This document shows, piece after piece, positions 1-9,221 of a DNA stretch of 64,000 nt. Below the pieces are notes generated by a model. It did not search any database. It had not been told where the DNA came from and worked only from the letters and a program-made list of their open reading frames with translations. The DNA lies in the NCBI RefSeq assembly GCF_016464705.1, contig NZ_JAEHOB010000002.1, forward strand, positions 372,001 to 436,000, written 5' to 3'. Every line of letters begins with the position of its first letter. Position 1 is the first letter of the stretch. The translations under genes and the position numbers were made by a program. This stretch comes from Qaidamihabitans albus (lineage in GTDB: Bacteria; Actinomycetota; Actinomycetes; Mycobacteriales; Pseudonocardiaceae).

Positions 1-1989
1 GGTGGAAACCTCGATCGCCTCCAGCAGCTCTTCGGTGTCCTCTCCGGACAGTTCCAGGTCGCTCGCCCGCAGGCTGCCGATCGACGCCTTGATGGAGGTC
101 AGCGGGGTACGCAGGTCGTGCCCGACGGCCGAGAGGAGCGCGGTGCGCAGCTCCGTCGCCTCGGCCTTGCGCTCGGCCTCCGCGGCGGCCACCGCCATCC
201 GTTGCTGGCGTAGCGCGAGTAGCGCCTGTCCCGCGGCGGTTTCGAGCACACCGCGGTCGGCGGCGGGCAGCGAGCGGCCGCGCAGGGTGAGGTGCACGTC
301 CGTCGTCACGGGAATGTCGACGTCCGCCCGGTCCGGTTCCGCGCACGGCTCACTGCCCGCCGCCGCGACGCGCCGCCACTGCCCGTCCCGCTTCTCCAGC
401 AGGGCCACCGACGCCTGCCCGAAGTTCTCCCGCACCTTGTCGAGCAGACGTTCCAGCGGCGCGGGGCTGGTCAGTACCGTGCGCGCGTAGGAGGCGAGCA
501 GGGAGGCCTCCGCACGTGCCCGTGCGGCGAGCGTCGCGCGGGCCGCGGCGGAGGCCACGACGAGCGCGATCACGACGGCGACCGCGAGCATCTCCACCAG
601 GGTCACCACGAGGCGTGGCGAGGACACCGCCAGCGAGTTGTAGGGCTCGGCGAGGAAGAACTCCAGCAGCACGGCGGAGAACACGGCGGCGAGCAGTGCC
701 GGGCCGACGCCGCCGACCAGCGCCACGACGACCGCCGCGAGGATCGACGCCACGACGTGCGTCGAGAAGTCGAGCTGTGCCCGCAGTGCGGTTCCCACGG
801 CGGTCACCAGTGCGGGCAGCGCGAGCGCCAGCGCCCAGCCCGCGGCGTGCCGGAACGAGGTGAACGGGCCACGGCCGAGCTTGGCACGCAGCCGCCCGCC
901 CGCCTCCTCGTGCGTGACCATGTGCACGTCGATCGGCCCGGACCGCTGCACCACGGTCGCGCCGATCCCCTCGTCGAACAGCCGGGCCAGCCGCGACCGG
1001 CGCGAGGTCCCCAGCACGAGCTGGGTCGCGTTGACGCCGCGGGCGAAGTCGAGCAGTGCCGTGGGCACGTCGTCGCCGACGACCGTGTGGAAGGTGGCGC
1101 CGACGCCCTCGGCGAGCTCCCGGTACCCGCCCGCGGGCGCCGGGCCGAACCCGGCCCGGCCGTCACCGCGCAGGACGTGCAGCACAAGCAGCTCCGCGCC
1201 CGAGCGGGTGGCGATCCGGCGCGCGCGGCGGATCAGCGTCTCGCTCTCCGGGCCGCCGGTGATCGCCACGACGACACGTTCGCGCGCCTCCCAGGTGTCG
1301 GTGATGTCCTGTTCGGCGCGGTAGCGCTGCAGCGCCAGATCCGCCTGGTCAGCCACCCACAGCAGGGCGAGCTCGCGCAACGCCGTGAGGTTGCCCGGCC
1401 GGAAGTAGTTGCTCAGCGCCGCGTCGATCCGGTCGGCCGGGTACACGTTGCCGTGTGCGAGCCTGCGCCGCAGTGCCTCGGGCGTGATGTCGACGAGCTC
1501 CACCTGCTCGGCCCGGCGCACCATCTCGTCCGGCACGGTCTCCCGCTGCCGGACGCCGGTGATGGCCTCGACCACGTCGCCGAGGCTCTGCAGGTGCTGC
1601 ACGTTCACCGTGGTCAGGACGTTGATCCCGGCCTCGAGCAGCGCCTCGACGTCCTGCCAGCGCTTCTCGTTGCGGGAACCGGGCGCGTTGGTGTGGGCGA
1701 GGTCGTCGACGACCGCCACCTCGGGTGCCCTGGCGAGCACCGCGTCCACGTCCATCTCGGTGTGCCCGGGGACCTGGGCAGGGCGAACGATCTCCAGCCC
1801 GTCGAGCAACTCCGCGGTCCTCACCCTGCCGTGGGTCTCGGCGAAGCCGACCACGAGGTCGGTACCGCGCTCACGCCTGCGGTGCGCCTCGCTGAGCATC
1901 GCGTAGGTCTTGCCGACCCCCGGTGCCGCGCCGAGGTAGATCCGCAGCTCTCCCCGGCGCGGCGGGCCGGTTTCCCGCTCTCCGTCCAC
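1..1989 (-). CDS. kdpD: KdpD sensor histidine kinase, 5' part (3' end outside window)
   Basis: Membrane sensor kinase that, with KdpE, controls the high-affinity K+ ATPase KdpFABC. The visible 663 codons carry the N-terminal KdpD domain with a P-loop (GAAPGVGKT, residues ~20-28), then a universal-stress-like domain, four closely spaced hydrophobic segments (~residues 385-490), a GAF-like region, and the dimerisation box GHDLRTPLTS with the phospho-accepting His near base 120. The catalytic ATPase domain lies beyond the left edge. GTG at 1989 is chosen because GGGG stands 5 nt upstream; the frame stays open further upstream, so the start is not certain. It is divergent from the ROK gene. Confidence 0.93.
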   Translation of the reverse strand, partial: MDGERETGPPRRGELRIYLGAAPGVGKTYAMLSEAHRRRERGTDLVVGFAETHGRVRTAELLDGLEIVRPAQVPGHTEMDVDAVLARAPEVAVVDDLAHTNAPGSRNEKRWQDVEALLEAGINVLTTVNVQHLQSLGDVVEAITGVRQRETVPDEMVRRAEQVELVDITPEALRRRLAHGNVYPADRIDAALSNYFRPGNLTALRELALLWVADQADLALQRYRAEQDITDTWEARERVVVAITGGPESETLIRRARRIATRSGAELLVLHVLRGDGRAGFGPAPAGGYRELAEGVGATFHTVVGDDVPTALLDFARGVNATQLVLGTSRRSRLARLFDEGIGATVVQRSGPIDVHMVTHEEAGGRLRAKLGRGPFTSFRHAAGWALALALPALVTAVGTALRAQLDFSTHVVASILAAVVVALVGGVGPALLAAVFSAVLLEFFLAEPYNSLAVSSPRLVVTLVEMLAVAVVIALVVASAAARATLAARARAEASLLASYARTVLTSPAPLERLLDKVRENFGQASVALLEKRDGQWRRVAAAGSEPCAEPDRADVDIPVTTDVHLTLRGRSLPAADRGVLETAAGQALLALRQQRMAVAAAEAERKAEATELRTALLSAVGHDLRTPLTSIKASIGSLRASDLELSGEDTEELLEAIEVST

Positions 1990-2028
1990 GCGCCCCAGTC
2001 TGCTCCACCACCGAGCGCCGCCTGAGCA

Positions 2029-2067
2029 AGGGAGCCTTACTACCGCGAGGCGCGGGTAAAGCTCCCT
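2029..2067. repeat. 12-bp-arm inverted repeat in the kdpD leader
   Basis: AGGGAGCCTTAC (2029-2040) is mirrored by GTAAAGCTCCCT (2056-2067) with one mismatch and a 15-nt loop; the flanking bases extend the pairing partly. It sits between kdpD and the divergent ROK gene. It could be an operator, an mRNA hairpin in the kdpD 5' UTR, or a copy of a dispersed palindrome. Only one copy is seen here. Confidence 0.55.
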
Positions 2068-2152
2068 CGCTCCCCTTCACAGCGGTTTTACTTCGGTTCC
2101 GGCTCTCACATCTATTGCTGTCGACGTACAGAAGTTTTGCGTTTGGAGGTAT

Positions 2153-3487
2153 ATGATAGCGGCCACTACGCATAAGGGGGCACGTGTGGAAGACCGGCCG
2201 GGCGCGGAGGCGCCGAATATCGAGCTGCTGGAAAGTTATACGCGGCTTCTCGAACTCGTGCGCACCGGCGGAGCGGAGACGAGACCCGAGCTCAGCCAGC
2301 GCACCGGCCTCGGCAGGACCGCCATCACTCAGCGCACCACCACGCTGCTGGAGGCCGGGCTGCTGGAGGAGGGCAGGCTCAACCCCTCCACCGGCGGCCG
2401 GCAGGCGCGGACACTGCGCTTCCGCAAGGACGGCGGCCGAATCCTGACCGCCGAACTGGGCGCCACCGGCTTCATCGCAGGCATCACCGACCTGATGGGC
2501 ACGGTGCTGGCCACCCGGTACGGCGACTGTGACATCGCACTGGGCCCCGACCCGGTGCTCGCCGAGGTCGAGGCGAAGCTCGACGAACTGATCGCCGACG
2601 TCGGCGCCGCGCCGAGCGAGGTCTGGGGCGTCGGACTCGGCCTGCCGGGGCCGGTCGAGTTCGCGACCGCACGCCCGTCCGAGCCGCCGATCATGCCCGG
2701 CTGGAACAACTACGCGGTCCGCGACCGGCTCGCCGTGCGATACGACGCGCCGGTCTGGGTGGACAACGAGGTGAACCTGCTGTGCCTCGGCGAACTGCGC
2801 ACCCCCGGAATCCCGATCGGCGACGGTGACATGCTCTACGTCAAGATCGGCACCGGGATCGGCGCGGGCATCAGCAACAACGGACGGCTGCACCGCGGCG
2901 CGCAGGGTTGCGCGGGCGACATCGGGCACGCGGCCGTCTCCGACGACAGCTCCGTCGTCTGCCGCTGTGGCAAGACCGGCTGCCTGGAAGCGCTTGCCGG
3001 TGGGGCGGCGCTCGCCAGGGACGGCGAGGAGCTGGCCCGCGCGGGACGGAGCCCCGCACTCGCCGCCGTGTTCGCCGAACGCGGAACGGTGACCGGCGAG
3101 GACGTCACCGCCGCCGCGGCCGCCGGCGACCACCAGGCGGTGCAGCTGCTCGTGCAGGCGGGGCGGCGGATCGGCGCCATGCTGGCCACGATGGTGAACT
3201 TCTACAACCCGTCGATCATCCTGATCGGCGGCAAGGTCGCCGGTGCCGGCGACCTGTTCCTCGCCACGATCCGGGAGACCATCTACCGCCGCTCACTGCC
3301 ACTGTCCACACGGGAGCTGCGTATCGAGCGGGCGCGGCTCGGCGAGGAGGGTGGCCTGGTCGGCGCGGCCTTCATGGTGCTCGACGAGCTGTTCTCGGTG
3401 CGTCACTTCGGACAGTGGCTGCCCTCGGGCTCACCCGCGGGAATGTCGTGGATGCACTCACCGAACGGGCGGGCCGCTGCTACCTGA
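2153..3487 (+). CDS. ROK-family transcriptional regulator
   Basis: 444 aa. Residues ~20-85 form a winged helix (RPELSQRTGLGRTAITQRTTTLL), followed by a ROK sugar-kinase-like fold with the glycine-rich stretch IGTGIGAGI and the zinc motif CRCGKTGCLE (~residues 270-279). This is the NagC/XylR architecture: a DNA-binding regulator that normally senses a sugar or sugar phosphate. GGAGG lies 3 nt before ATG 2153; an in-frame GTG at 2186 preceded by GGGGG is an equally plausible start that loses only 11 residues. No sugar transporter or catabolic gene is adjacent, so the target is unknown. Confidence 0.88.
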   Translation: MIAATTHKGARVEDRPGAEAPNIELLESYTRLLELVRTGGAETRPELSQRTGLGRTAITQRTTTLLEAGLLEEGRLNPSTGGRQARTLRFRKDGGRILTAELGATGFIAGITDLMGTVLATRYGDCDIALGPDPVLAEVEAKLDELIADVGAAPSEVWGVGLGLPGPVEFATARPSEPPIMPGWNNYAVRDRLAVRYDAPVWVDNEVNLLCLGELRTPGIPIGDGDMLYVKIGTGIGAGISNNGRLHRGAQGCAGDIGHAAVSDDSSVVCRCGKTGCLEALAGGAALARDGEELARAGRSPALAAVFAERGTVTGEDVTAAAAAGDHQAVQLLVQAGRRIGAMLATMVNFYNPSIILIGGKVAGAGDLFLATIRETIYRRSLPLSTRELRIERARLGEEGGLVGAAFMVLDELFSVRHFGQWLPSGSPAGMSWMHSPNGRAAAT

Positions 3488-3585
3488 GAGCTGTCTGTGA
3501 ACTTCGCGCGCCGGGCACGGAAATGCACCGGCCGCGCGTTGACATGGGTAGAGGAAAACACCATCGCCCATGAGGTGAGACACAC

Positions 3586-4107
3586 ATGACCACAGCGTTT
3601 TCGCAGACCGCGTTCACCACCACGCCGCGGGCACCACAGTTGCCGACCATGCCCACCGGCTGGCCCATCGGCTCCTACGACACCTACGAGGAAGCACAGC
3701 GTGCCGTCGACCACCTGGCCGACAGCGACTTCCCCGTCCAGGACGTCACGATCGTCGGCATCGATCCACTGCTCGTCGAGCGGGTCTCGGCCCGGCTGAC
3801 GTGGCGCAAGGTACTCGGCAGCGGCGCGATGTCCGGCGCCTGGTTCGGTCTGTTCGTCGGCCTGCTGCTGAGCCTGTTCACCCCGGGCGCGGGACTGCTG
3901 CCGATCGTCATCGGCCTCGTCTCCGGTATCGGGTTCGGCATGGCATTCGCCGCTGCCGGCTACGCCGCCACCCGGGGCAAGCGCGACTTCGTGTCGCACA
4001 GCCAGCTCGTCGCGCGCCGCTACGACGTGCTCTGCCAGCCACGCAACGCCGAGAACGGCCGGGAACTGCTCGCGAGGCTCTCCATGCGCAGCTCGTTCGC
4101 CGGCTGA
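3586..4107 (+). CDS. General-stress-protein-17M-like membrane protein
   Basis: 173 aa. The N-terminal half (~25-80: GSYDTYEEAQRAVDHLAD...VQDVTIVG) is the YflT/GSP17M-type fold, in which a small alpha/beta domain precedes two glycine-rich membrane segments (~residues 83-125, GAMSGAWFGLFVGLLLSLF and IVIGLVSGIGFGMAFAAAG). A short basic cytosolic tail follows. GAGGTGA lies 9 nt before the ATG. Proteins of this type are often stress induced in actinobacteria; the molecular role is unknown. Confidence 0.75.
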   Translation: MTTAFSQTAFTTTPRAPQLPTMPTGWPIGSYDTYEEAQRAVDHLADSDFPVQDVTIVGIDPLLVERVSARLTWRKVLGSGAMSGAWFGLFVGLLLSLFTPGAGLLPIVIGLVSGIGFGMAFAAAGYAATRGKRDFVSHSQLVARRYDVLCQPRNAENGRELLARLSMRSSFAG

Positions 4108-4112
4108 TCGGC

Positions 4113-4150
4113 GGAGTGGGGAGTGACCCCCGACGACCACTCCCCACTCC
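4113..4150. terminator. Bidirectional terminator between convergent genes
   Basis: Perfect 13-bp inverted repeat GGAGTGGGGAGTG / CACTCCCCACTCC with a 12-nt loop. It lies directly between the convergent stress-protein and HAAS genes. There is no clear T-run, as is common in high-GC actinobacteria. Confidence 0.75.
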
Positions 4151-4162
4151 TGGACGCTCCCG

Positions 4163-5320
4163 TCAGCCGGTCGGCTTCGGGGAGCTGGTCTTCGGGATCG
4201 CCACCGTGAACGGCACCTCCGCCGACTCCCGGCATTCCGGCCGGTAGGCGTTGTAGCCGTTGTAGCGGCCCAGGTCGTCGTAGGCGCCCTGCCAGATGTG
4301 CGGGCGCGGGAAGCGGTTATCCGCCCCGATCCTGGCCTTCGCGCCGGTGCCCTCCTCGCAGGTGTAGCGCGGCAGGACGAGCGGCCGTCCGTCCTGGCCG
4401 TAGAGGTACACGTCGGTCAGCGCCTCGCCGTCGGAGTCGAACGCGTACACGTTCTCCACGTGCTCCTCCCCGTAGTACAGCGCGGGCTCCCCGTCCACTG
4501 TGTTCGCGTGGTACGGGTACTGCTCGGCGGGGTAGGAGTGCCGGTCGTCGACCACCTCGCCCAGGTAGCCGGTGAGTCCCAGCGCGCCACCCGCGACGAA
4601 CGCGGACACCGGCAGGCTCAACCACAGCAGCCTGCGGTCGGCCCCGGACCTCGGCCCGGCCCAGATCACCAGTGCGGCCAGTCCCAGCAGCAGGAGGAGG
4701 ACGAGGAACCCGCCGCTGCTGGAGACCACGAACAGCAGCCCGAGCACCACCAGGAACACCGCGCACACCAGCCACCAGGCCGGTCGCAGCGACCGGAGGT
4801 AGCCGAGCACCCCGGTGGCCCTGCCGGACTCGCCCGGGCGCAGGGCCGCGCGCAACCGCCGCACCTCCGGCAGCTCCGCCACCCGGTCCGTGCCGCGTTG
4901 CCAGACGTACCAGGCGCTCGCGGCCACGAAGGGCACGACGAGCACGAGACCGATCAGTGCTTCCTCGGACATGGAGAGTCCCACCGCGAGGCCGGTCAAC
5001 CCCAGTGCCCCCACCGCGGCGACCAGCGTCCACAGCGCGAGCCGCGCACCGCCCCGCCGTGCCGGTCCGGCCTCGCCCGGAGGCGGCGGTGCCGGGTAGT
5101 CGCCCGCCGCGCGCAGCTCGGCAGCGTAGCTCTCCGGGGTACCGATCCGCTCGCTCATCGACTCGACACCGGCGTCCTCACCCAGTTCCCCGGCGATCTC
5201 CAGCAGATGCGGCCGCACGTCGTCGAGGATCTCGTCGACCTCCGCGGCGGGCAGGTCGGCCAGTGCGGTCCGCACTCGCGCCAGGTAGCTCCGCACCGCC
5301 GGTGGGCTGTTCGTCGTCAT
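4163..5320 (-). CDS. HAAS-domain multi-pass membrane protein
   Basis: 385 aa. The first ~75 residues (YLARVRTALADLPAAEVDEI...IGTPESYAAELRAA) match the HAAS signalling domain, which is typically partnered with PadR regulators. Several membrane spans follow (~95-235), then an extracytoplasmic C-terminal domain rich in Tyr and charged residues. Its ATG overlaps the stop of the upstream padR gene (ATGA), so the two are translationally coupled. HAAS proteins are thought to relay or modulate PadR control; the ligand is unknown. Confidence 0.75.
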   Translation of the reverse strand: MTTNSPPAVRSYLARVRTALADLPAAEVDEILDDVRPHLLEIAGELGEDAGVESMSERIGTPESYAAELRAAGDYPAPPPPGEAGPARRGGARLALWTLVAAVGALGLTGLAVGLSMSEEALIGLVLVVPFVAASAWYVWQRGTDRVAELPEVRRLRAALRPGESGRATGVLGYLRSLRPAWWLVCAVFLVVLGLLFVVSSSGGFLVLLLLLGLAALVIWAGPRSGADRRLLWLSLPVSAFVAGGALGLTGYLGEVVDDRHSYPAEQYPYHANTVDGEPALYYGEEHVENVYAFDSDGEALTDVYLYGQDGRPLVLPRYTCEEGTGAKARIGADNRFPRPHIWQGAYDDLGRYNGYNAYRPECRESAEVPFTVAIPKTSSPKPTG

Positions 5321-5640
5321 GCTGCCTCTCCCAACAGGCCGTCCATCGTCTTCGCGAAGGTCTGCCAGGTCCTCGCCGACTCGGCGAGACGCTGACGGCC
5401 CAGCTCGTTCATGCTGTAGTACTTGCGGTGCGGCCCTTCCTCGCTGGGCACGACGTAGGACGTCAGCAGCCCGGCCTTGTACAGCCGCCGCAGCGTGCCG
5501 TACACCGACGCGTCACCCACCTCGTCCAGCCCCGCCTGCCGCAGCCTGCGGAGCACGTCGTAGCCGTACCCGTCGTGGTTGCGGAGCACGGCCAGCACCG
5601 CGAGATCGAGTACGCCCTTGAGCAGTTGGCTGATCTCCAC
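5317..5640 (-). CDS. PadR-family transcriptional regulator
   Basis: 107 aa winged-helix protein: LLKGVLDLAVLAVLRNHDGYGYDVLRRL is the PadR N-terminal helix-turn-helix, and the C-terminal dimerisation helix (RQRLAESARTWQTFAKTMDGLL) is present. The reading frame continues upstream, but GTG 5640 has GGAGG 7 nt before it and gives the normal family length, so the longer form is rejected. It is coupled by a 4-nt overlap to the HAAS gene and probably autoregulates the pair. Confidence 0.88.
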   Translation of the reverse strand: MEISQLLKGVLDLAVLAVLRNHDGYGYDVLRRLRQAGLDEVGDASVYGTLRRLYKAGLLTSYVVPSEEGPHRKYYSMNELGRQRLAESARTWQTFAKTMDGLLGEAA

Positions 5641-5741
5641 CGGTGTCCTCCAGTCTCGCGGCAGCGAGACTAGCACGCTATGCGCAGTAGTGTGCGAAGC
5701 ACGCCGCGGCCACGCGAAGGAGTGGCTCCGGCGGGGCGGAC

Positions 5742-6605
5742 TCAGCGGGTCCGGCGCGGCCTCGGCTGGCAGCGCGGGCAGGAGAACGACGAACGGTTCA
5801 TGAACGGGTCCCGCCGGATCGGCGTGCCGCAGCGCCGGCACGGACACCCTTCCCGGCCGTAGGCGCTCAGCGCCCGGTCGAAGTAGCCGGACTGCCCGTT
5901 GACGTTGACGTAGAGCGCGTCGAACGACGTGCCGCCCGCGGCCAGTGCCTCGGCCATCACCTCGGCCGCCGCGCCGAGCACCGTCCGCGCCTGGGTGGCG
6001 GTGAGCCGGTCGGCCGGCCGCGCCCAGTGCAGCCGGGACCGCCACAGCGCCTCGTCGGCGTAGATGTTGCCGACCCCGGAGACGAGCGTCTGGTCGAGCA
6101 GCGCACGCTTGACCTCGGTGCGCCGCGACCGCAGCGCCCGGGTGGCGAGCATGAGGTCGAAAGCGGGGTCCATCGGGTCCCTGGCGATGTGCGCGATGGT
6201 CTCCGGCACGAGCGAGCCGTCCGCCTCGACCAGTTCCGCGAGTGCGAGGCCGCCGAACGTGCGCTGGTCCACGAACCGCAGCTCAGGCCCGCCGTCGGCG
6301 AAGGTGAAGCGCGCCCGCAGGTGCTTCTCGTCGGGCGCACCCGGCGGCTGCACCCGCAGCTGGCCGCTCATGCCCAGGTGGGCCAGTACGGCCGCACCGT
6401 CGGCCAGGTCGAGCCAGAGGTACTTGCCACGGCGCCGCGCGGCGTCGATCTTCACTCCGGCGAGCCGCCCCGTGAAGTCCGCGGCACCGGCGACGTGCCT
6501 GCGGATGGCGCGGGGATGCAGAATCTCGGCGGTAGCGACGACGCGGCCCGCCACGTGCGCCTGCAGGCCGGCGCGCACCACCTCGACCTCGGGAAGCTCT
6601 GGCAC
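5742..6605 (-). CDS. mutM: Formamidopyrimidine-DNA glycosylase
   Basis: 287 aa base-excision repair enzyme removing 8-oxoguanine and Fapy lesions. The mature N-terminus after Met removal is PELPEVEVV with the catalytic Pro and Glu. The H2TH region ([22 protein letters not shown]-like) is present, and the C-terminal zinc finger reads [10 protein letters not shown]...CPRCQ. Start codon is GTG. It is the last gene of the yceD-rpmF-rnc-mutM block; a 46-bp palindrome separates it from rnc. Confidence 0.97.
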   Translation of the reverse strand: MPELPEVEVVRAGLQAHVAGRVVATAEILHPRAIRRHVAGAADFTGRLAGVKIDAARRRGKYLWLDLADGAAVLAHLGMSGQLRVQPPGAPDEKHLRARFTFADGGPELRFVDQRTFGGLALAELVEADGSLVPETIAHIARDPMDPAFDLMLATRALRSRRTEVKRALLDQTLVSGVGNIYADEALWRSRLHWARPADRLTATQARTVLGAAAEVMAEALAAGGTSFDALYVNVNGQSGYFDRALSAYGREGCPCRRCGTPIRRDPFMNRSSFSCPRCQPRPRRTR

Positions 6606-6630
6606 CGGAAAAGCCTACCGGTCGCCGTGG

Positions 6631-6676
6631 CTCGTGAGTGGCTACCGGCGTTCTAACTCGTCTACGCACTCACGAG
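6631..6676. repeat. 46-bp palindromic element, copy A
   Basis: Arms CTCGTGAGTG and CACTCACGAG around a GTTCTAAC core. It lies 12 nt downstream of the rnc stop, in the rnc-mutM gap. This copy has more arm mismatches than most. Confidence 0.95.
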
Positions 6677-6688
6677 GCGGCGGTGTGC

Positions 6689-7426
6689 TCAGCGGTCCTG
6701 TGCGGGGCTCAGCTCCGCGGTCAGCGCGCGCCAGGCGGACTCGGCCGCCTTCTGCTCGGCTTCCTTCTTGGTGGTGCCGTCGCCGTGGCCGAGGTCGCGG
6801 CCGCCGACGAGGACGATCGCGCTGAACTCCTTGCGATGGTCGGGCCCGGTGTCCTCGACCTTGTACTCCGGCACACCGAGGCCGGCCGACGCGGTCAGCT
6901 CCTGCAGGCTGGTCTTCCAGTCCAGGCCCGCGCCGCGCAGCGGGGCCTCGGCGAGCAGGTCACCGAAGAGGCGGTGCACGAGATCACGCGCGGTGTCGAT
7001 GCCGTGGGCCAGGTAGGTCGCGCCGATGACGGCCTCGAGCCCGTCGGCCAGGATGCTCGCCTTGTCGCGGCCGCCGGTGAGCTCCTCGCCCTTGCCGAGC
7101 AGCAGGTGGGCGCCGAGCCCGCCCTCGCCGAGCCCGCGGGCGACACCCGCGAGCGCGTGCATGTTCACCACGCTGGCCCGCAGCTTCGCGAGCTGGCCCT
7201 CCGGCAGCTCGGGATGCCTGCGGTACAGGTGGTCGGTCACCACGAGCCCCAGCACGGCGTCCCCCAGGAACTCCAGCCGCTCGTTGGGCAGCAGCCCGCC
7301 GTTCTCGTAGGCGTAGGAACGGTGCGTGAGGGCGAGCGTGAGCAGCTCGTCATCGAACTCGATGCCGAGCGCTTCGAGAAGCGGTGTGGGATCTGCCGCC
7401 GGACCCGTTGGTGACTTACCCCCCAT
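6689..7426 (-). CDS. rnc: Ribonuclease III
   Basis: 245 aa endonuclease for double-stranded RNA (rRNA and mRNA processing). The signature [16 protein letters not shown] lies at ~residues 48-63, the second acidic cluster at DGLEAVIGA, and the C-terminal dsRNA-binding domain ends [18 protein letters not shown]. It starts 11 nt after the rpmF stop, in the conserved actinobacterial order yceD-rpmF-rnc-mutM. Confidence 0.97.
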   Translation of the reverse strand: MGGKSPTGPAADPTPLLEALGIEFDDELLTLALTHRSYAYENGGLLPNERLEFLGDAVLGLVVTDHLYRRHPELPEGQLAKLRASVVNMHALAGVARGLGEGGLGAHLLLGKGEELTGGRDKASILADGLEAVIGATYLAHGIDTARDLVHRLFGDLLAEAPLRGAGLDWKTSLQELTASAGLGVPEYKVEDTGPDHRKEFSAIVLVGGRDLGHGDGTTKKEAEQKAAESAWRALTAELSPAQDR

Positions 7427-7437
7427 AACGGTCAGCC

Positions 7438-7620
7438 TCAGGCGGGCTCGACAACCTGGCGTCCGTCGTACTGACCGCAGTTCGGGCAGGCGATGTGCTG
7501 CGGCTTGAGCTGCTTACACGCACGGTTCTGGCAGGGCACCAGCTGCACCGGGCCCGCCTTCCACTGGGCGCGGCGCGAGCGGGTGTTGGAACGCGACATC
7601 TTCCGCTTCGGGACGGCCAC
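7438..7620 (-). CDS. rpmF: 50S ribosomal protein L32
   Basis: 60 aa, basic N-terminus ([17 protein letters not shown]) and a zinc ribbon with CQNRACK and CPNCG. GAGGAG lies 8 nt before the ATG. It is a component of the large ribosomal subunit, in its usual place between yceD and rnc. Confidence 0.97.
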   Translation of the reverse strand: MAVPKRKMSRSNTRSRRAQWKAGPVQLVPCQNRACKQLKPQHIACPNCGQYDGRQVVEPA

Positions 7621-7698
7621 GGCTGGTTCTCCTCATCACGATCTGCTCACGGGCGCGAGCACGTCTGTCGGTCTGGGTCGAGCTGGCGCTCGCGGGGT

Positions 7699-8298
7699 CT
7701 ACCGGTCCGAGCCGTCCGCCGGCTCACCCGAAGTGTCCTCCAGGCGCTCGACCAGCGCGGCCCACCGAGGATCTATCGTCTCATGCCCGTGTCCGGGCTC
7801 GAGATCGGCCCACTTCACGCCGCATCCGGCACACAGGCCTGCGCAGTCCTCGCTGCACAACGGCACCAGCGGAAGGGCGAGCACGATAGCGTCCCGGACG
7901 ATCGGCTGAAGATCGATCTTGTCGTCCACCAGCCGGGAGACCTCGTCCTCCTCGGTGGTCTCCTCCGTGGTCGACTCCGGGTAGGCGAACAGCTCGGTGA
8001 ACTCGACCTCCACATCGCCGGTGCCCGGGTCGAGACAGCGCGAGCAGTGCTCCTGTGTCGAGGCCGACGCCGTACCGGTGACCAGGACTCCTTCGACGAC
8101 CGACTCCAGCAGGAGGTCCAGCGTGATCGTCGCGCCTTCCGGCACGATGATCACGTCGGGCACGCCCAGCGCGGTGTCGAGGGGCAGCTCGCGGTTGACG
8201 GGCCGGCTGGAACCGGCACGACGGCCGAGTTCGCGGGTGTCGATCAGCCACGGATTGCGCGCGTCCGAGCGCATCGGGCTGGAACTCTTCTCAGGCAT
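7699..8298 (-). CDS. YceD/DUF177 family protein
   Basis: 199 aa. The conserved cysteines SRCLDP and the C-terminal CSEDCAGLCAGCG are the YceD hallmark. The protein is almost always encoded just before rpmF; in other bacteria it is linked to 23S rRNA and large-subunit maturation, though the mechanism is incompletely known. It includes an acidic stretch TEETTEEDE near residues 120-130. Confidence 0.92.
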   Translation of the reverse strand: MPEKSSSPMRSDARNPWLIDTRELGRRAGSSRPVNRELPLDTALGVPDVIIVPEGATITLDLLLESVVEGVLVTGTASASTQEHCSRCLDPGTGDVEVEFTELFAYPESTTEETTEEDEVSRLVDDKIDLQPIVRDAIVLALPLVPLCSEDCAGLCAGCGVKWADLEPGHGHETIDPRWAALVERLEDTSGEPADGSDR

Positions 8299-8387
8299 GA
8301 ACTTTCACAGGATCGCAGGTGATCGGGTCGGCCGCCGCCCGGTCTGCCCGGCGCGGGCCTCCACCCAGGGTACGCGAGTGCGCCCGG

Positions 8388-9110
8388 CTAATGTGCCTGG
8401 TAGTCGTACACGCCGGACCGGCCGGGCATGGCCGCGGTCCCGCGCAGGTGGTTCCGCCCGGAATCGACCGTGCGCAGGGTCGTCGCGAGCAGCTCCGAGA
8501 ACTCCGCGAGCTTGCCGTCCACATAGGCGTCGCACTCGCCGCGCTGCCGGTCGGCCTCGGCATGCGCCTCGTCCACGATGCGCGCCGCCTCCGCGTGCGC
8601 GGCCTGCACGACCTCGGTCTGGGCGACCAGCCTGGCCTGCTCGTGCCTGCCCTCCTCGACGGCACGGTCGTAGGCGTCGCGGCCGGCCTGGATCATCCGC
8701 TCGGACTCCATGCGGGAGCGCTCGGTGAGGTTCTGGTACTCGGCCTGCCCGGCGGCCACCGCCCGGTCGGCCTCCGCGTTCGCGTCGGCGACGAGCTGTT
8801 CCGCCCTGGCGTGCGCGTCGGCCAGCAGGCGCTGCGCCTCGGCGTGTGCGTCGGCGACGGTCTGCTCGGCCTCGGCCTTCGCGGAGCTGGTGGTGTTCTC
8901 GGCCTCGGTGCGGGCCTGCTGGATCAGCTCGTCCCGCCGGTCGAGGACGTCCTGCGCGTCGTCGACCTCGCCGGGCAGCGCGTCGCGGACGTCGTCGAGC
9001 AGTTCCAGGACATCGCCCCGCGGCACCACGCAGCTGGAGGTCATCGGGACGCTGCGCGACTCCTCCACGATCGTGACCAGCTCGTCGAGAGCCTCGAACA
9101 CGCGGTACAC
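8388..9110 (-). CDS. DivIVA-like septation protein (SepIVA type)
   Basis: 240 aa. A short N-terminal segment (MYRVFEALDELVTIVEESRSVPM) is followed by a near-continuous coiled coil (~60-210) rich in Ala, Glu and Arg with repeated AHAEA and ADA units. The position beside yceD matches mycobacterial Rv2927c/SepIVA, an essential DivIVA-domain protein of polar and septal cell-wall growth. GTG 9110 has GAGGGAG 7 nt upstream. The orthology rests on synteny plus coiled-coil character rather than unique motifs. Confidence 0.8.
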   Translation of the reverse strand: MYRVFEALDELVTIVEESRSVPMTSSCVVPRGDVLELLDDVRDALPGEVDDAQDVLDRRDELIQQARTEAENTTSSAKAEAEQTVADAHAEAQRLLADAHARAEQLVADANAEADRAVAAGQAEYQNLTERSRMESERMIQAGRDAYDRAVEEGRHEQARLVAQTEVVQAAHAEAARIVDEAHAEADRQRGECDAYVDGKLAEFSELLATTLRTVDSGRNHLRGTAAMPGRSGVYDYQAH

Positions 9111-9221
9111 GGCACACTCCCTCGGCCATCGATCCCCATCGGCTCGGACCCAGTCTGCCCGGTCCGCGGCGGTTTGCCGCGAAGGAACGCCGTACGGCGT
9201 GTCAAGTGCGCCCGCCCGCGG

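Noticed and set aside
292-2025. 577-codon plus-strand frame across kdpD
   Set aside because: The minus strand encodes KdpD with all motifs; the plus-strand frame is its shadow.
5317-6045. Long 242-codon PadR frame
   Set aside because: The first ~135 codons overlap mutM out of frame; GTG 5640 with GGAGG gives the true PadR length.
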